Origin: Nectonema munidae
Lineage: Eukaryota; Nematomorpha; Nectonematoida; Nectonematidae
Assembly: GCA_030549495.1 (NCBI GenBank)
Contig: JAUIRK010000087.1
Coordinates: forward strand, 248,001 to 312,000
Direction of reading: 5' to 3'
DNA: 64,000 bases
The notes under the pieces are model-generated. The model saw only the letters and a list, made by a program, of their open reading frames with translations. It had not been told where the DNA came from and did no database searches. This document shows positions 11,386 to 24,140 of this stretch, piece after piece (within the stretch, counting starts at the first letter, position 1; each line of letters begins with the position of its first letter). The translations under genes and the position numbers were made by a program.

Positions 11386-12795
11386 ATATTGAAAAATATA
11401 TGAAATTATATCATATGATAATAACTCTAAGCAATCTTTGATTTTGCATTAAGCCTAAATTTTATCTCCATCAGCTATTATATATATTTCCTGAAAGATT
11501 CCATTTCAACTGAGCCCAGAAATGAAACAATTACGACCCATTTGGTATAAAAACCTTTATTATATGGAAAATTTGAATGAATATTTTTTTAGATATATTT
11601 ATCATCGATAAAAATTTTGATTGACATTCTTTAAAAAGTTTTCCTGTTTATTGAAGCAATTAAATCCATATAAAAGTTGGTATTTAAAAAGGGATAAATT
11701 TATTTATTTTAAACCCATTTTTGGATAGTTTATTTTTGTCGATTATTTTTTGTTAGTTACTTTTTATATGTTTTATTAGTTAGTTTATATATTTTTTAAT
11801 TTGTATGGATGTTAGTGAAATTAGTCAATCAGGTATCAGTAAAATTGTTTTTTTGTTTGTTAATTAGTTTATTATGTTATTTTTCTGTTAATTATTTGTT
11901 TGATAGCTACTTTTTATATTAGTTAAGTAAATTATTTAAGTTAAGTTATTTGAAAGTTTTTAATTCATAATTTCAATAATATAGAGCAATTTTATCATTT
12001 GAAACAATAAAACATATAAAAAGATTAAAGCAAATTTTAAAAATTTAATAAAAAATAAATTATTTTATTTATTGTAATTTAAAAATGAAAAAAAATTTCT
12101 ACCAAAAAAATTTTATCACAAGTTTTTATATATGCTCGCCATGAAACGTTTTAAAATTATTTAAATATATTTATTTAAAATGATTACGAAAATCGTTTTT
12201 TCAATCAAAACCTTCCATTTTTGTTTTCACTTATTTTCATTGTAAGTAAATGTAGTAAAGTTTTACGCAGTTTTTACTAAAAAAGTTTTTTTTTCAAAGT
12301 TTTAAACTTTATCACATATTTTGCCAAATAGAACATTAATATTTTTAGCTTGCTCAATGCATGTGAGGCATTCATTTGTCACGCATATCAATCAAATCTG
12401 TACAAATATAGCCTACGAACTAATATACTCATATTTTCCATGGGGGTTTTTCAACAATTATCTTTTTATATGGAACATTTTAACAACACTTATATTTTTC
12501 ATATAAATTGAAATAAGTAAATTTTTAAAATATAAAACTTATCATCTGAGTTGCGTTTGTGACATCTTAATCTTATATACATCGTAATTTTGGAAAGGAT
12601 GAAAGGTCTTTTCTGTCATTTTGTGAATCTATGGTGACAGTATTGGGTGTTACGCTAAACGTAAAATGAAACAATTTTATTGAACTAGGTTATTACAAAT
12701 ATCGATAGTGGAGTCTTTTCGATTCTTGTCGAGTGCAAGCGTTGTGCCAAGATGATTCGTGGAGTCCAACTTGATCCTTGTTATTCACTCTAAAT
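11386..12795. other. Gene-free AT-rich stretch
   Basis: Very AT-rich, with runs of TTAGTTA-like simple sequence at 11750-11940. I see no gene or element ends. The open frame at 12321-12506 lacks any protein-like signature. Confidence 0.55.
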
Positions 12796-14720
12796 CAGTG
12801 GTTCCCAACCTTTTTTTCAGGCGACGCCAATTATATTTCTCAAAATATGACGCGACCCCACTACTTTAATTGCATATATTTTATTAAAACTATATATGAT
12901 TAGTTGGCTGTAAGAGTAAGGGACGACACTTGTAATGAATTTATCTGTGGTACTTTAAAGTTGTGAAGGACAAAACTAACATCATTAAATTTTATTATAT
13001 TCACAGATTATGAATTTTAAAACTTGACATTAATAAAAACAATCACTTCTGGACACATTCTTTAAAAAACAAGCTAAAGGTGTGAAATGGTAAGTTAATT
13101 TTAATTGGAGCCTTGGGCTTGAATCATGTGGCTAAGTTTCTCTATTCGTGGTTCAGTCTTGAAAAGTCCTAACATCAAACCATGTTTCAGTTGAAGTCAG
13201 AGCTCTAACTTTCACTTTTAGTTTTAATGGCAGTGAGAGCTGCAAATCGTGATTCCCACAAATAGGCTGTAGCAAAAGGTAATAGCACTTTCTCAGCCTC
13301 AAATCCAAGGACTGGCTTCTTTTTATCAAAGCACTCGAGAACACACTAAGAGTTTGTCGCGGAAAGTTAAAACTATGAGTTACCTCATGCTGGATCTCTA
13401 TAAGCTCCTCTTGAAGATTTTGGATTGAAGACTCTTCTTCTGAAAGCTTGGATATCGAAGGGTTTTCGCAAACATTTGTATTACTCATACAGCTATCCAA
13501 CCGAAATGTACATGTCAAGTCAAACTCCTCACTGAATTTCTCCAGGAACACAACAATGACAGTTTGTAAAGCCAAAAGTGAGGCATCCTTTTCATCTTCC
13601 AGAAAAAGTTTCAAAAGTAGAAAGGACACAATTTTTGATAGTTCATCCTTCCTTTCCACAGCCTTAGTTTTGTTTTGAAAGGCTTGAACTTTTGTGACAC
13701 AGAGATTATAGTCTTATCTCTTCCTTGCATGGACATATTTAGCAAATTCAACTCTGAAAATATGTCTGTCCTAGATGCGAGTTTTATCAACCACTTTCGT
13801 TCTGTAAGCCTTGATGTCAGTACATGTTTCTTCTCGTTTTTGAATTCAAGAATAACATCTCATATAACAGTGTTAAGGTCAAATGACATTTATTTAGAAA
13901 CAAGGCTTTCTTTGTGAGGCAGGCAATGAGTCGCTATCACTGTGTGGTTGATTTATTTTACTCTAGCAGAGAAACTATGACGTGTACTTAACATTGCCAG
14001 TGTTCCATTCGAGCCCACACTGTATCACTAATCCCATTTTGAAACTATCAATAAACTTGAAAAGATCGTCAACTGTTGTTGTTGTCTCTAGTGATTTACA
14101 GAACAGAAAGTTTTCTTCAATGTACTCTTCCCTTGGTACCACGTATATACCAAGACATGAGCATCGTCACAGAGGTCAGTTGACTAAGCCAACTGCAAGC
14201 TAAATTTTCGGCTCTCCTTGATGGCAATCACTACCTGTCTTGCAAAATCTCTTGAATTCTTATTTTGATCGTGTTATCTAACAGTGGAATAGATTCAATT
14301 TTTTCACTGCAGCATCTCCAAGGATGGTACAAACCATGTCAAGGGCTGGTGACGTTACTACTTTTCTCCAATTGTGTGTGGCTGCACACACTTAGCAATT
14401 TTTTGCAACAAGATAGAATGTAAGTGTTGGTTGTTGAATAGAATACACTCCATTGTGCATAGAGTTGTCTAACCGCTGACGTTTCAGTTCTTCTTTTTTC
14501 CCCTTAGAATACTCAAGACCTTTCTCTGCCAGAGTTGAATGTTTTCGCAGGAGATGGCGCTTGAGATTATTTTCTTTAAACCACTCGTGGCTGACAACTT
14601 CCTAACATACAAAGCATTGTGGTTTTTCGGTTGCATCATCGATGAGACACGTGAATTCAGTGTTAAGAAATTCTTCTTTGTACACCCGTTTTCTGGATAC
14701 GATGAAAGAATCTAAAATGA
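12796..14720 (-). mobile_element. Decayed hAT DNA transposon (ZBED5 / Buster-type)
   Basis: The right end in + orientation begins CAGTGGTTCCCAACCTTTTT, the classic hAT terminal repeat. On the - strand a transposase remnant runs 14650 to 13150. Near 14560-14640 there is a BED-type zinc finger stretch (EKPQCFVC, then EVVSHEWFKENNLKRHLLRK), with a stop after the second Cys. The open frame at 13153-13659 carries the C-terminal dimerisation region (QEELIEIQ, LIKRSQSLDLRLRKCYYLLL, SLPLKLKVKVRALTSTE). In active members a TTYLCE..FS core stands there; here it is decayed. The middle is frame-broken. A matching terminal repeat at the far end was not found, so the 5' side is probably lost. Confidence 0.72.
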
Positions 14721-15787
14721 AATATAAATTAAATTACTAGCCAATACGTTTTTGCACCAAACTCCTATCCATAAGACTGGGTGTGCATAGCAAACTGATA
14801 CACATATATAGACAAATTATATAAAAGATATTAAAAAAACTACAAAGATAGAATTCATTTAAAATGAAAATAGCGTATATACTCTTTGTTAAGATTCTAG
14901 GAGGAAAGCACGTAATAATAAATAGATGGTTTTTTGATAGCATTTAGTCCTCTCTCTCTCTATGTCTTTCTTTAAAAGATATTAAAATTAAAAAAGATTT
15001 AACCTTTTTTGTGGGTTTCTCTTCTTTGTACTTTTCTTCTTTATCTTTGTTAAAAATAGATAAGAAATTATCCACTATCCCTCAATCAATATAAAATATA
15101 TATTTATTTTTGACAGTGTTCTTTAACTATGACATTTTAAAATGGGAAAAAATAAATTCTACCTTTGTAAATATAAAATATTGAAAAAAAAGTATATCAA
15201 CCCATCATGTTAATTATTGTATTTTTTCGAACAAGATAAAAGTTAACTAACCTCACATAAAAGCACATTTTGCAAAAGGGGGAATTTTTTTTAGTATAAC
15301 CTGGCCTATGTTAAGTATAAAGAGCATAGCTTTTCAATGATACCATTTTCAATAAAAAATTTAGTTTAAATCTTCACATTATGCTGTTAACAAAAAGTGT
15401 TCACTTTTTTTTTACTAAAATTTTGACCAAATTTTTCTAAGGAAAGTCCAGTTATCAAAAAAAATTAAAAAGTTTTTCCAAAAATACATTATTCTAGCGT
15501 ATACACCAAACGATAAGCTTTCAAATGATATATATACCATGAAAAATAAATATTGAAAAACAAATTAATTTTTTCTTCAAAAAAATAAATAAAAATTTCC
15601 AAAAAAATCGTCATATTAGTAGTATTAGTATTATTATATATAACATAAACATTTCAACCAATCATATTGTTTTCATGAAATTAAACCGTTCGTTTAAATG
15701 TATGCAAAATATTTTTTGAAATTTTTTATTTTAAATATGTTTTTTTTGCATTTTACGATATTTATATTTAAATATATAATCTCACGA
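14721..15787. other. Gene-free AT-rich stretch
   Basis: Simple AT-rich sequence with a short CT run at 14949. No gene or element boundary was recognised. Confidence 0.5.
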
Positions 15788-15826
15788 CCTGTACGGTTGA
15801 ACGCGGGTAGACAATTTGAGTGTTAT

Positions 15827-16078
15827 CTCCAACCTGTATATTACGATGATTCACCTCCAACCTGTATACTACGATGATTAATCTCCAACCTGTATTCTAC
15901 GATGATTCATCTCCAACCTGTATTCTACGATGATTCATCTCCAACCTATATACTACGATGATTCATTTCCAACCTCTATACTACGATGTTTTATCTCCAA
16001 CCGGTATATTACGATGATTCATCTCTAACCTGTATACTACGATGATTCATCTCCAACCTATATACTACGATGGTTTCT
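15827..16078 (+). repeat. Tandem array of nine 28-base units
   Basis: Unit CTCCAACCTGTATACTACGA then TGATTCAT, repeated nine times with scattered substitutions. The last unit passes into a TGGTTTCTATTCC junction shared with the other copy. Confidence 0.9.
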
Positions 16079-16510
16079 ATTCCATGTACAAATGACTAGG
16101 GAGACAATGTTCAACTTTCTATTCACATTTTGCTAGATGTAAGATTTGATATACCTCATTCGGGGAGACGATGTTACATAAGTTATTACCTATATACATT
16201 ATACCTGTGTATACCGCGATAATTCATCTCCAACCTATCAGTTCATATTTTGCTAGATGTAAGATTTGATATACCTCATTCGGGGAGAGGATGTTAGATA
16301 AGTTATTACCTATATTTTTGCAATTTTTTCACGATATTAAATAATATATTTTATCAAATAATCACAATATAATTCTGTAATCAAAGAATCGAAAAATATT
16401 CTTTAAAAAATCAAAAAATATGAAACTTTCTGTTCATATTTTGCTACCTCATACGATGTTATACCTTTACTTTGCAATTTGCACGATTTTAAATATAATA
16501 TTTGTCAAGT

Positions 16511-16727
16511 AATCAAAGAATCAAAAAATGTTCAAATCAAAAAATACTTATTCTTTTTAAATATATCGTTGGCTCCCCTTACTTTTAGTTTGGTATGTGC
16601 ATAATTTGATAAAAATTTATTATTAAAGACTACGTTTATCTTTCTATTTTAAAAGTAAGGGGAGCCAACGATATATTTAAAAAGAATAAATATTTTTTGA
16701 TTTGAACATTTTTCGATTCTTTGATTA
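16511..16727. repeat. Long inverted repeat (hairpin), arms about 78 bases
   Basis: The left arm (AATCAAAGAATC ... TTTAAATATATCGTTGGCTC then CCCTTACTTTTAG) pairs with the right arm (AAAAGTAAGGGGAGCCAACG ... GATTCTTTGATT) almost without mismatch around a ~60-base loop. The same structure closes the copy at 46754-46958. Confidence 0.9.
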
Positions 16728-17704
16728 CTAATAAGAATTATTCTTATTTATTTTATAAATTTAATGTATGAAATGATCTTTATAAAATAAATCATGCGTT
16801 AATAATTATAATTTATTTTATTTTTTTATTCTTTTTTGTTCCATAATTGGGGCAATTTTAAAAAAGACCCCAAAAAAAATAAGAAAAGTTCGATTTTTTT
16901 AAAAAAATTTTTAATATAAATTTTTCATCAATTTTTGAAAATATACGTCCTTTGCTCTTGTATTTTTCTATTTACTTGCGCGCGTGTTAGAAAAGAAGTG
17001 ATAACAATTATCTTATGTCATTCTTTCCAAACATTACTTTAGGATAATAAAGAAATTTAGCATTATATTGTAATTTGATATATTAACTACAGTTGACTAT
17101 CATTAATTCGGCATCATGGGGACACGAAGAGGTGCATGTAATTTCATGGCAAAGACGTTTCGTACTCAATTTTTTTTTCTCATTTTGGGTACAAAATAAC
17201 CAATTTAGATACAAAATACTTTGGTTACGAATTTCTTGAACTCGATCAGAAGGGTTTTAACTCAGCGATTTTTGTGGTTATATGTAAGTGGGTACGAAAA
17301 TATTACCGATTGGGCAAAGACATAACTATGACGAGAGGGTTATACACATAACTGAAAAATTTTGGTTGAATTCTGAAAACAAAATTTCATTCGCTTATTT
17401 CTTTTTCTCATTTTTTTCAAAACAAACTTTTTATTAGGTTATTTACAATTCAGATCAATAAATAATTTTAGAAGTTTTTAGATACTAAATTTATTTTCTT
17501 CTGTATACAAAATAAAATTGAAATCTCAGCAGGGAAGTGTTCATTTTCTAATCTCATTTTTGAGATTTAGTGTTTAGATTTTAAACACTTTATAATGCAT
17601 GAAAAGTTCTAAACATCTCAAAACGTGTTTAAATGCTAAATACTGTTTTTACAGTGTAGTCAATATTCATGCTAATTTTATAACTAGTCAATATTTATAT
17701 CAGT
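16728..17704. other. Gene-free AT-rich stretch
   Basis: No gene or repeat boundary was recognised. Confidence 0.5.
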
Positions 17705-17850
17705 TTAAAGGTAAAGGTACCGTGGGTGTGTTTTCATTGACAAGGAACTGATGTACCGCTTATGTCAAACTATGAACAAATTGGTATCGATTGGGAATCC
17801 AACCCAGAGGCTTCCGTGCTGAGTCCAACCTGCCATGCCACTATATCTTA
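17705..17850 (-). mobile_element. tRNA-derived SINE, head type B
   Basis: On the - strand: GTGGCATGGCAGGTTGG head, a box B with one change (GGGTTGGATTCCC), and the tail ending CACGGTACCTTTACCTTT. Its head matches the element at 52002, not the type A heads. The short open frame at 17791-18018 is fortuitous and starts inside this SINE. Confidence 0.75.
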
Positions 17851-17944
17851 TATCAGTTTAAGCTTATCATAAGATTGTGTTGTTATGAAAATAAATTTAA
17901 GTTACCACCTCGGTTGAAGTCTATCTTCTTGTTTCACTCCTCTA

Positions 17945-18636
17945 ATGTTCTAACCTATTCAAGACCTTTTAGCCCCCCAAAATTGACGGTCGACTTATAT
18001 AACAGTAACAAAAAGTAAACTTTCAAATCTTGTGGCGCTAATACCGACGACCGCCTCGGTGCGGTAACTACCGATGTAAATACATATAGCTACTAATGTA
18101 AATACTTGTATTTAAAACAATTCACATTATAATTCGACACTAATAATGTAATAGAACTACCATTACTTTAAAATTCCACAAAATGCTCATAATCAAAGGA
18201 AAAAGAGCATAACAGTTTAGACATCATGCAGCCATTTGTGAAACCTCCGATCAGCTGATCGCTGACGAAACAATTTACGGTATAGGTGTGTTCACACCAA
18301 CCCCTTTTTTTGTCACAGAAATGTTAAATAACAACATCTAGGATAACATCCGATCTTTATTTCTCACTATTTGTGATAACATAGCGGTAGTCTTTAATTA
18401 ATGCCCGGTGTTTTATATATGGTAACATTTATACTGCTTATGCTAGCCGATAACTTAGACGAGTTTCGTATTTCAACTTTTACACTGCTGCTTAGGCTAG
18501 CCGATAATTTAGGCAAGTTCTGTATTTTAGAGGTCGACTTATACCCCAGATGTTAGCAAAAATCATAAAAAATTACTCTCATTTTGGGGGTTGACTTATC
18601 TGTAGGTCGACTTATACACCGAAATATACGGTAATA
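17945..18636. repeat. Repeat with GTCGACTTATA motifs, probable DNA transposon remnant
   Basis: GGTCGACTTATA occurs at about 17991, 18532 and 18606, with AAAATTGACGGTCGAC on the left, CATTTTGGGGGTTGACTTAT on the right, and a right edge CACCGAAATATACGGTAA. Such GTCGACTTATA / ATACGGTA edges occur in short non-autonomous transposons of animals, but I cannot name the family. The left end is unclear. Confidence 0.45.
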
Positions 18637-20642
18637 ATATATAATACTACTTCCAACTATCATATAAATTATAAAAAAATGATTTTTTTCAATCAGAAAA
18701 AATGAAATTCGGATAAGAATTTCAAGGCGCTCTTTTGAGGTCGCTACCGTCGACTTTTGGAAGCACTAATTTTGCCTGTCAGTAAGTTGGTTAATGAGAT
18801 AGTTAATTTTTAGGTGGGATGGGCAATTACCATCTTGAATCAGTATATTTATAAGCTTAGGCATTCTTATAAAGTTGTGCCATTGGCTATTTGAATGCCT
18901 AGGTTTATCTTGGCGGAGCACGTTTAATTTTTGTAAAAATTCTTGAAAACAGGCTTTTTAAAATTTCACTCATTTGAGTACGAAGTGATATCGATTTGAA
19001 AATTTTGATTTCTAATCACCCAAGTATAAACGTTTATGGAATTAGTGTTGTACAGATTCTTCTTCCATTTCCGGTGCCAGTAACTCTGGGTAGTTATGGA
19101 AGCTTATTCCTTCCTTGGATGTGATAGCCAACGAGTATGAATAAAACAATAAACTTGGCTTTCATAACGACAAGAGACTTCTTCATACTTAATCCTTTTT
19201 AAGCAGGTATATTTCATTTTTGGAACGTGCTTTTAAAACAAATTTTTGAAAAAACTATCATTGATCTATTATAACTATTTTTAAGAAACGTGAAATAGAT
19301 AATCAAATTCTTAGGTTTTTTAAAACACTCACATAGTATCAAATAAAATTTGTCTATCATTTTTTAAAAATAAAGCATTAATATTTTTATTGTAAATTTA
19401 GTCGAATAAAATGTTTAATGAAAGAGTTTTTATTAATAAAATAACACATTATGCTCCAATTTATCCTTTTTTTGCCTTTATCTGCAGGATTACAAGATTA
19501 GGATAAATGAACTCTTAGGATTTACAATGGGTTCCGTTTTGCAGCATTCCCGCACAACCCACAGTATACAACAAACATTAGATGCTTTACGCCACATTTT
19601 TCAATTCTTTTGCAATTTTTGTCTTCCTTTGATTTCATAGATCCCCAGAATGACTTTAGTTGAATATCTAGGGTAGACAAATGTGTAAACGTAACCTTTT
19701 GCGTTGTGGATTCTTATTCTTATTCGAGGGTTGTGGATTCGAAAAAATATTTCGCTACTCCGACTTTACTTATTTCTCATTTTTCGACTCCGACTTCGCC
19801 TGCTTTTTCAAGACTCCAACTCCATTTATGTATAATTTTTTTAACATTAATGAATCCATCTATATATAATTTTGAGTCTTTGACTTTAAAAATTTTTTAA
19901 TGATGAAACATCAACTTTTCTGCTTCAAATATTATAAATCTCCAAAAAGTGGTGCTGACATGTACCACATTTCAAAGTCGTTTGTAAATGTTAATTTTAG
20001 ACGGTCATTGAAAGATTTCCTGAATTTTGGACATTTCTGCTTTGTATTGCAAGCAAAATGTTTGATCTATTTCCCTCAACATGATTTATTGAAATGTTCT
20101 ATTGGGTTGTATTTGTAGTTTAGTGTCTTTCTTGCATTGCCTTCAAAAGATTTTAAATTTATTGGTCATAACCTTTTTATGCAAAACAAAATAATACGAA
20201 ATCCAAAAAAAAATCCCAAATTTTTTTTCCAAAGGTATGTGGTAAAATTTCCTAAAAACTTTTTCCTGATAAATGAGCTTTGCTCCTTTTTTACAAACTA
20301 ATTTTAACGTAAAATAAAAAAGTTCATTCTTTGATTGTATTGAATTTTTCAGTCTTTTTCTATGAGTTGCAAAAATACAAGGCTTCCAACAAAATGTTAA
20401 ACATTTTTATGTCGCGTTTTTGCAGCGTTGCAAACTAAAAAGAGTTTCTGTGACTTTATTTTTTAATCTAACATATATGAGTTACTATTTATGGAATTAG
20501 AGTCGGAGACACAATAATTTTGCGACTCGACCCCTTCTCAAAAGGAGCAACTCAAGACTCTGACTCTTTGACTATAAAAAAAATATATATATAATATCTA
20601 ATTCTTTCTCTTTCTGACTTTTTTGATTTATTTGAACTGCCA
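18637..20642. other. Gene-free AT-rich stretch
   Basis: Several short overlapping open frames (19681-20118) are T-rich and have no family features. A short run near 19100-19125 (TTATGGAAG, TTATTCCTTCCTT) loosely resembles the tail of the SINE at 57880. Confidence 0.45.
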
Positions 20643-20997
20643 AGTATTTGTCTGAGATCCTCTAGATTTTTCCTAAGTGTATGCATGCGCTGTATGTATC
20701 GTAGGTCGATAGTCCTTGTTTTGTTTGTTTGTATCTGTCAAATTCATGAAAATATGCTAAAAGATTACGTCACAAAATCAGAGTTTAATAGAAAATAATA
20801 TTATATAAAGGATTACTTAGTATTTGTGTGAGATCCTCTTGATTTGTTAAGTTTATGGATAAGCTGTGTGTATCGTATGCCTATAGTCCTTGTTTTTTTT
20901 TGTTTATTGCTGTCAAATTAATCATGAAAATATGCTAAGAGATTACGTCAAAAAATCAGGGTTTAATAGAAAATTTATTATATAAAGGCTTACTTAG
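20643..20997 (+). repeat. Tandem duplication of a ~176-base segment
   Basis: Copy one (20643-20817) and copy two (20818-20997) share AGTATTTG, GTGAGATCCTCT, TATAGTCCTTGTTTT, CATGAAAATATGCTAA, GATTACGTCA, AAAATCAG and TTATATAAAGG in order. They differ by substitutions and small indels, so the duplication is not recent. Confidence 0.85.
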
Positions 20998-21639
20998 TTT
21001 CTTGCCACATTCTTTCTATTGCTATCTCTACAACAGTTTCTTCTTGATTTCACATTTTTGAAGTGTCTGTGAAAAAAGTAAAAACATTTACCTCACATTT
21101 TTTACGTACTGCTAGAGTTTCCAGCCCGATTGCCTTTTTTATTCCCCGGGGAACGGGGTTCCCGAATCAAAATATATTTACCCTTGGGTATCCCTGAGAT
21201 ATGTATATGCAAAAATAAGTTTGCTTTTATCAACTAAAATTGAATGGACTTATCAATTTTTAAAATATAAAATCGCATATTCAATGTTTTAAAAATATCT
21301 ATTTTATTATTAATAATAAAGCTAAAAGAGTCTAATTTCATAATTTTGATTTGAAAAAACGTATTAAAGAAAAAACTTTCTCGAATGAATATTGGTTGCA
21401 TCTTTTTATTGACAGTGATGGGACGATACCAAAGTTTTGTACGATACCGATTCCTAGAAAAATATACGATTCGAATGCCTATTCTTAATTTCAAAGATTA
21501 AAAATGGAAAAAGCGTTATACTTCCTCGATTCAAAAAACAACACTCACAAACAGGCAACTATATACAATATAAAGTATTTATACTTATAGACACATGAAC
21601 AAAAGGATAATAAGCTTTTGTATTTGAGTCTTCGATGCT
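20998..21639. other. Gene-free AT-rich stretch
   Basis: No gene or element was recognised. The - strand open frame at 21234-21494 is AT-driven. Confidence 0.45.
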
Positions 21640-22135
21640 CTTACGCCCAGACAGGGATTGAGGATGAGCTCTCAATCCCTGCCTTCTCGTGGTGGAATTG
21701 TTTAGTGGAAGCTTTAGCCTACAGCTTCGGATGGAACGAATGCGTGCCTTCTGGCGAACAATTTTTCTAGGAGAAAATATCGCCGATTATAAATTACGAC
21801 TGCCTTATTGATCAAACAAAATGGTTGGCATCAGGAAGGGCATGTGGCTGTAAAAACTTTACTCTATTTACCTTATGCTTTGGTCCAAACAAACCCGTGG
21901 GCGCGTCCAACTGCCAATATTTTTAAATCGTGCAAGAGAAAGGAGAAAGACTGGAGATTTGCTACCTGGAATGTGGGATTGATGACGGATAAGGGCCTAG
22001 AGCTGGTAGAAGAAATTAAGAAAAAGAATATTGAAGTGATTTGTGTCCAGGAGACCAGAATTTTGGGAGGGAAGGTTTACAAGGTTTTACAGTGAAGGGT
22101 TTACATTTTTTATGGAGTGGGAATGATATGTTCAC
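21640..22135 (+). mobile_element. RTE-clade LINE, 5' end with start of the endonuclease
   Basis: The 5' leader matches the inverted segment at 6190-6440. The open frame from about 21808 enters the apurinic endonuclease domain with WRFATWNVGLMTDKG, LVEEIKKKNIEVICVQETR, which is the start of RTE/BovB endonucleases (family form GTWNVxTMxGKxxEL, VQETRWxG). It hits a stop at 22093, with a decayed continuation in another frame (GFTFFMEW) before homology is lost. No reverse transcriptase follows, so the copy is truncated at its 3' side by a hAT remnant. Confidence 0.82.
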
Positions 22136-22139
22136 CGAA

Positions 22140-23030
22140 TTGGAAAAACAAGATGTTAGAAGTACGGCTGCAAATTTGGATTATTTAAATCTAAATGTAA
22201 ATATTTTTTAAATCGTTTAGATTTCAGATTTTTTTTAGATTTTTTTCAAAAACAAGAAGACATTTTATAGATATTGAAATGTAATCAAAAACTTACTTAA
22301 AACTACTCAAGAAAAACAGATAAGAACACGATGTCGTCATTTTTTTGTTTGAATTACTGCTTCAATTAACAAATGTTCCTAGAAAATAATGTGGTGAAAA
22401 ATATCTCATACCTTTGTGTGAATTATATGCTTCAACCTGTAAAAGATTTTTCATCCATTTATAGCGTAATAGAATTCATAGGTATGAATCAACATGATAT
22501 TTCTAGAATTGAATACCAGTTGAACAAAATTACCCTTATTGATAGGAAGAACCAAACAAACACAGACATGTTTTGGAAAGAAGTAGGGGAATCCAAAACG
22601 CTTCTGATTCTAACCCCTTTTATGAACTTTATAACTGTGCTATATCAGTTTTAATGTTACCACCTTCAAATGCAGAAATTGAAAGAGTGTTTGGTATGAT
22701 GAACCATGTAAAATTTAAAAAGAGAAACACAATTACTCTACAACTTTTGAATGCAATTTTAACGATAAAATTTGTCCTAAGATTGGATAAATTTTGATCT
22801 ACTTATCAAATACCTGATAATGTATAAAGATATTGGTGCATTAGCAGCATACAAAACTTATGATTCACTGGCCAGTTCTTCAATTAAAAATTATATAAGT
22901 GAGAAGAAATATTTGAATTAAAAAAATTCTTTTAAATCGGTTTATTTCATGAATTTCCGTTTTTAGATTATTTTAGATTTATTTTTTTATTTCGGATTAC
23001 TTTTTTCTCAGATTTACCCGCGGGTAGCGA
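22140..23030 (+). mobile_element. hAT transposon remnant with transposase C-terminus
   Basis: Two overlapping frames (22373-22654 and 22573-22797) together carry the hAT dimerisation region: FWKEVGES, PFYELYNCAISVLMLPPSNA, EIERVFGMMNHVKFKKRN and LLNAILTIKF. The family form is LPPSNAxVERxFSxMNxxKTKxRNxL. One frame change separates the halves. The flanks hold runs of AAATCT / AGATTT in opposite orientation, ending near CAGATTTACCCGCGGGTA at about 23011-23028, which may be a terminus. The upstream catalytic part is missing. Confidence 0.72.
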
Positions 23031-23329
23031 GGTAGGGGTCTCCGGGGCGGACTCTCTATTTGCTATCAGTTGTTTTCTCTTGATTTCAACTTTTCTTTGA
23101 CTATTTCATATTTTGTTGCCGGTATATTCCAAAATCATAGCATGATATTCTAAATCTTATCTGAAGCTTTCTTCCTCCTTATGTGAGTAAAAATGATAAA
23201 AATTCTAAAAATCTTACCTTATTAAAAATGTTACTAAACTTTAACATGTGTTTAATATGACAAATATTTGTGCTTGTCAAAAAATTAAATCATAAATTTT
23301 GAAGCTGAAGATATTATGCATTTTGTTGG

Positions 23330-24140
23330 CAGCGTACTACGAGCGTGCAGTGCAGAGCGAATGACGCCATAAGGGAAAAAATAAAGTTTTGAATTTATAA
23401 GCGCACACATACCTATTCAAATCTCCTATAAAAATATGAATTCAAGCCAAATTTGAGACAAAAAAAGCAATGAAAGGTCACCTCTCAAGAAAGGATTTTT
23501 TACAGAACTTTGTGTGTCTAAAAATAAAGCGACTCCTGAAAATTAACATTATATATTTGAAGATTGCTCTGACAACGGAGGAAGAGAGACATGTGTTCAA
23601 GTTTTTATTTATAAATTTTTTTTATGTTGTATATTTTTTATCTTCTGTGCTTGTATCGAAATAATATAATTTTATTTTGTAATTTAATCAAGTGACCCAG
23701 AATTAAAATGACGTCAAGAAGAAAGAGTAAAGCTATTTTTCATGTAGGCATTGTTCGTGAAACAGACTTTGAACGTTGTAGTCAACTTCCCACAAAGAAA
23801 TGTGTTTTAGAAAGGCTTTTTTATTATATAAAAAAAGTAAAAAAAATCGATTAGTGAATCTTGTGGAAATGTATTAGGCAAAGTTATATTATATTTGAAG
23901 TGATGCAAGCCTTTTTACATCTCACATAGCCTATGTCACAAAAAAATTCTTTACATTTATGAAAAACATGAAAAATTGATGAAGAATAAATGATGGGAAT
24001 CTGCCACACAAATGAAAAAATAAAAGTGTTCAGCAAAGAATTGAATAGCCTGTTTTATATCGAACATTCGCAACCAGCACACTTATAAAAAACAAAGAAG
24101 ATTGAGCAAAGAACCTTGAAGGGGCCCCGCGCCTGTGTGC
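23330..24140 (+). mobile_element. Remnant of an unnamed transposon family (leader plus N-terminal coding trace)
   Basis: The segment 23390-23480 (AAATATGAATT, AAGCCAAATTTGAGACAAA, AAGCAATGA) recurs at 45015-45070. Then a frame starts at 23708 with MTSRRKSKAIFHVGIVRETD and FERCSQLPTKKCVLERLFYYI, followed by stops. LPTKKxVLERxF-like openings belong, as far as I recall, to long uncharacterised transposase-like proteins of invertebrates, whose later part I see at 29460-30290. That link is an inference. GC-rich GGGGCCCCGCGCC at 24121 may mark an edge. Confidence 0.4.

Larger units (their letters stand above)
15788..16727 (+). mobile_element. Tandem-repeat plus foldback element, copy 1
   Basis: It begins CCTGTACGGTTGAACGCGGG, then a small hairpin-like stretch (GATAACTTGAGTGTTATC in copy 2), nine 28-base units, a unique part (GCTAGATGTAAGATTTGATA, CTCATTCGGGGAGA) that is partly duplicated, and ends in a long inverted repeat at 16511-16727. 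The second copy is at 46283-46958. There is no open reading frame. It does not show Helitron ends (TC...CTRR), and its class is unknown. Confidence 0.7.

Noticed and set aside
15827-16078. CRISPR-like array
   Set aside because: The 28-base units are directly adjacent with no spacers, and the setting is an animal nuclear repeat.
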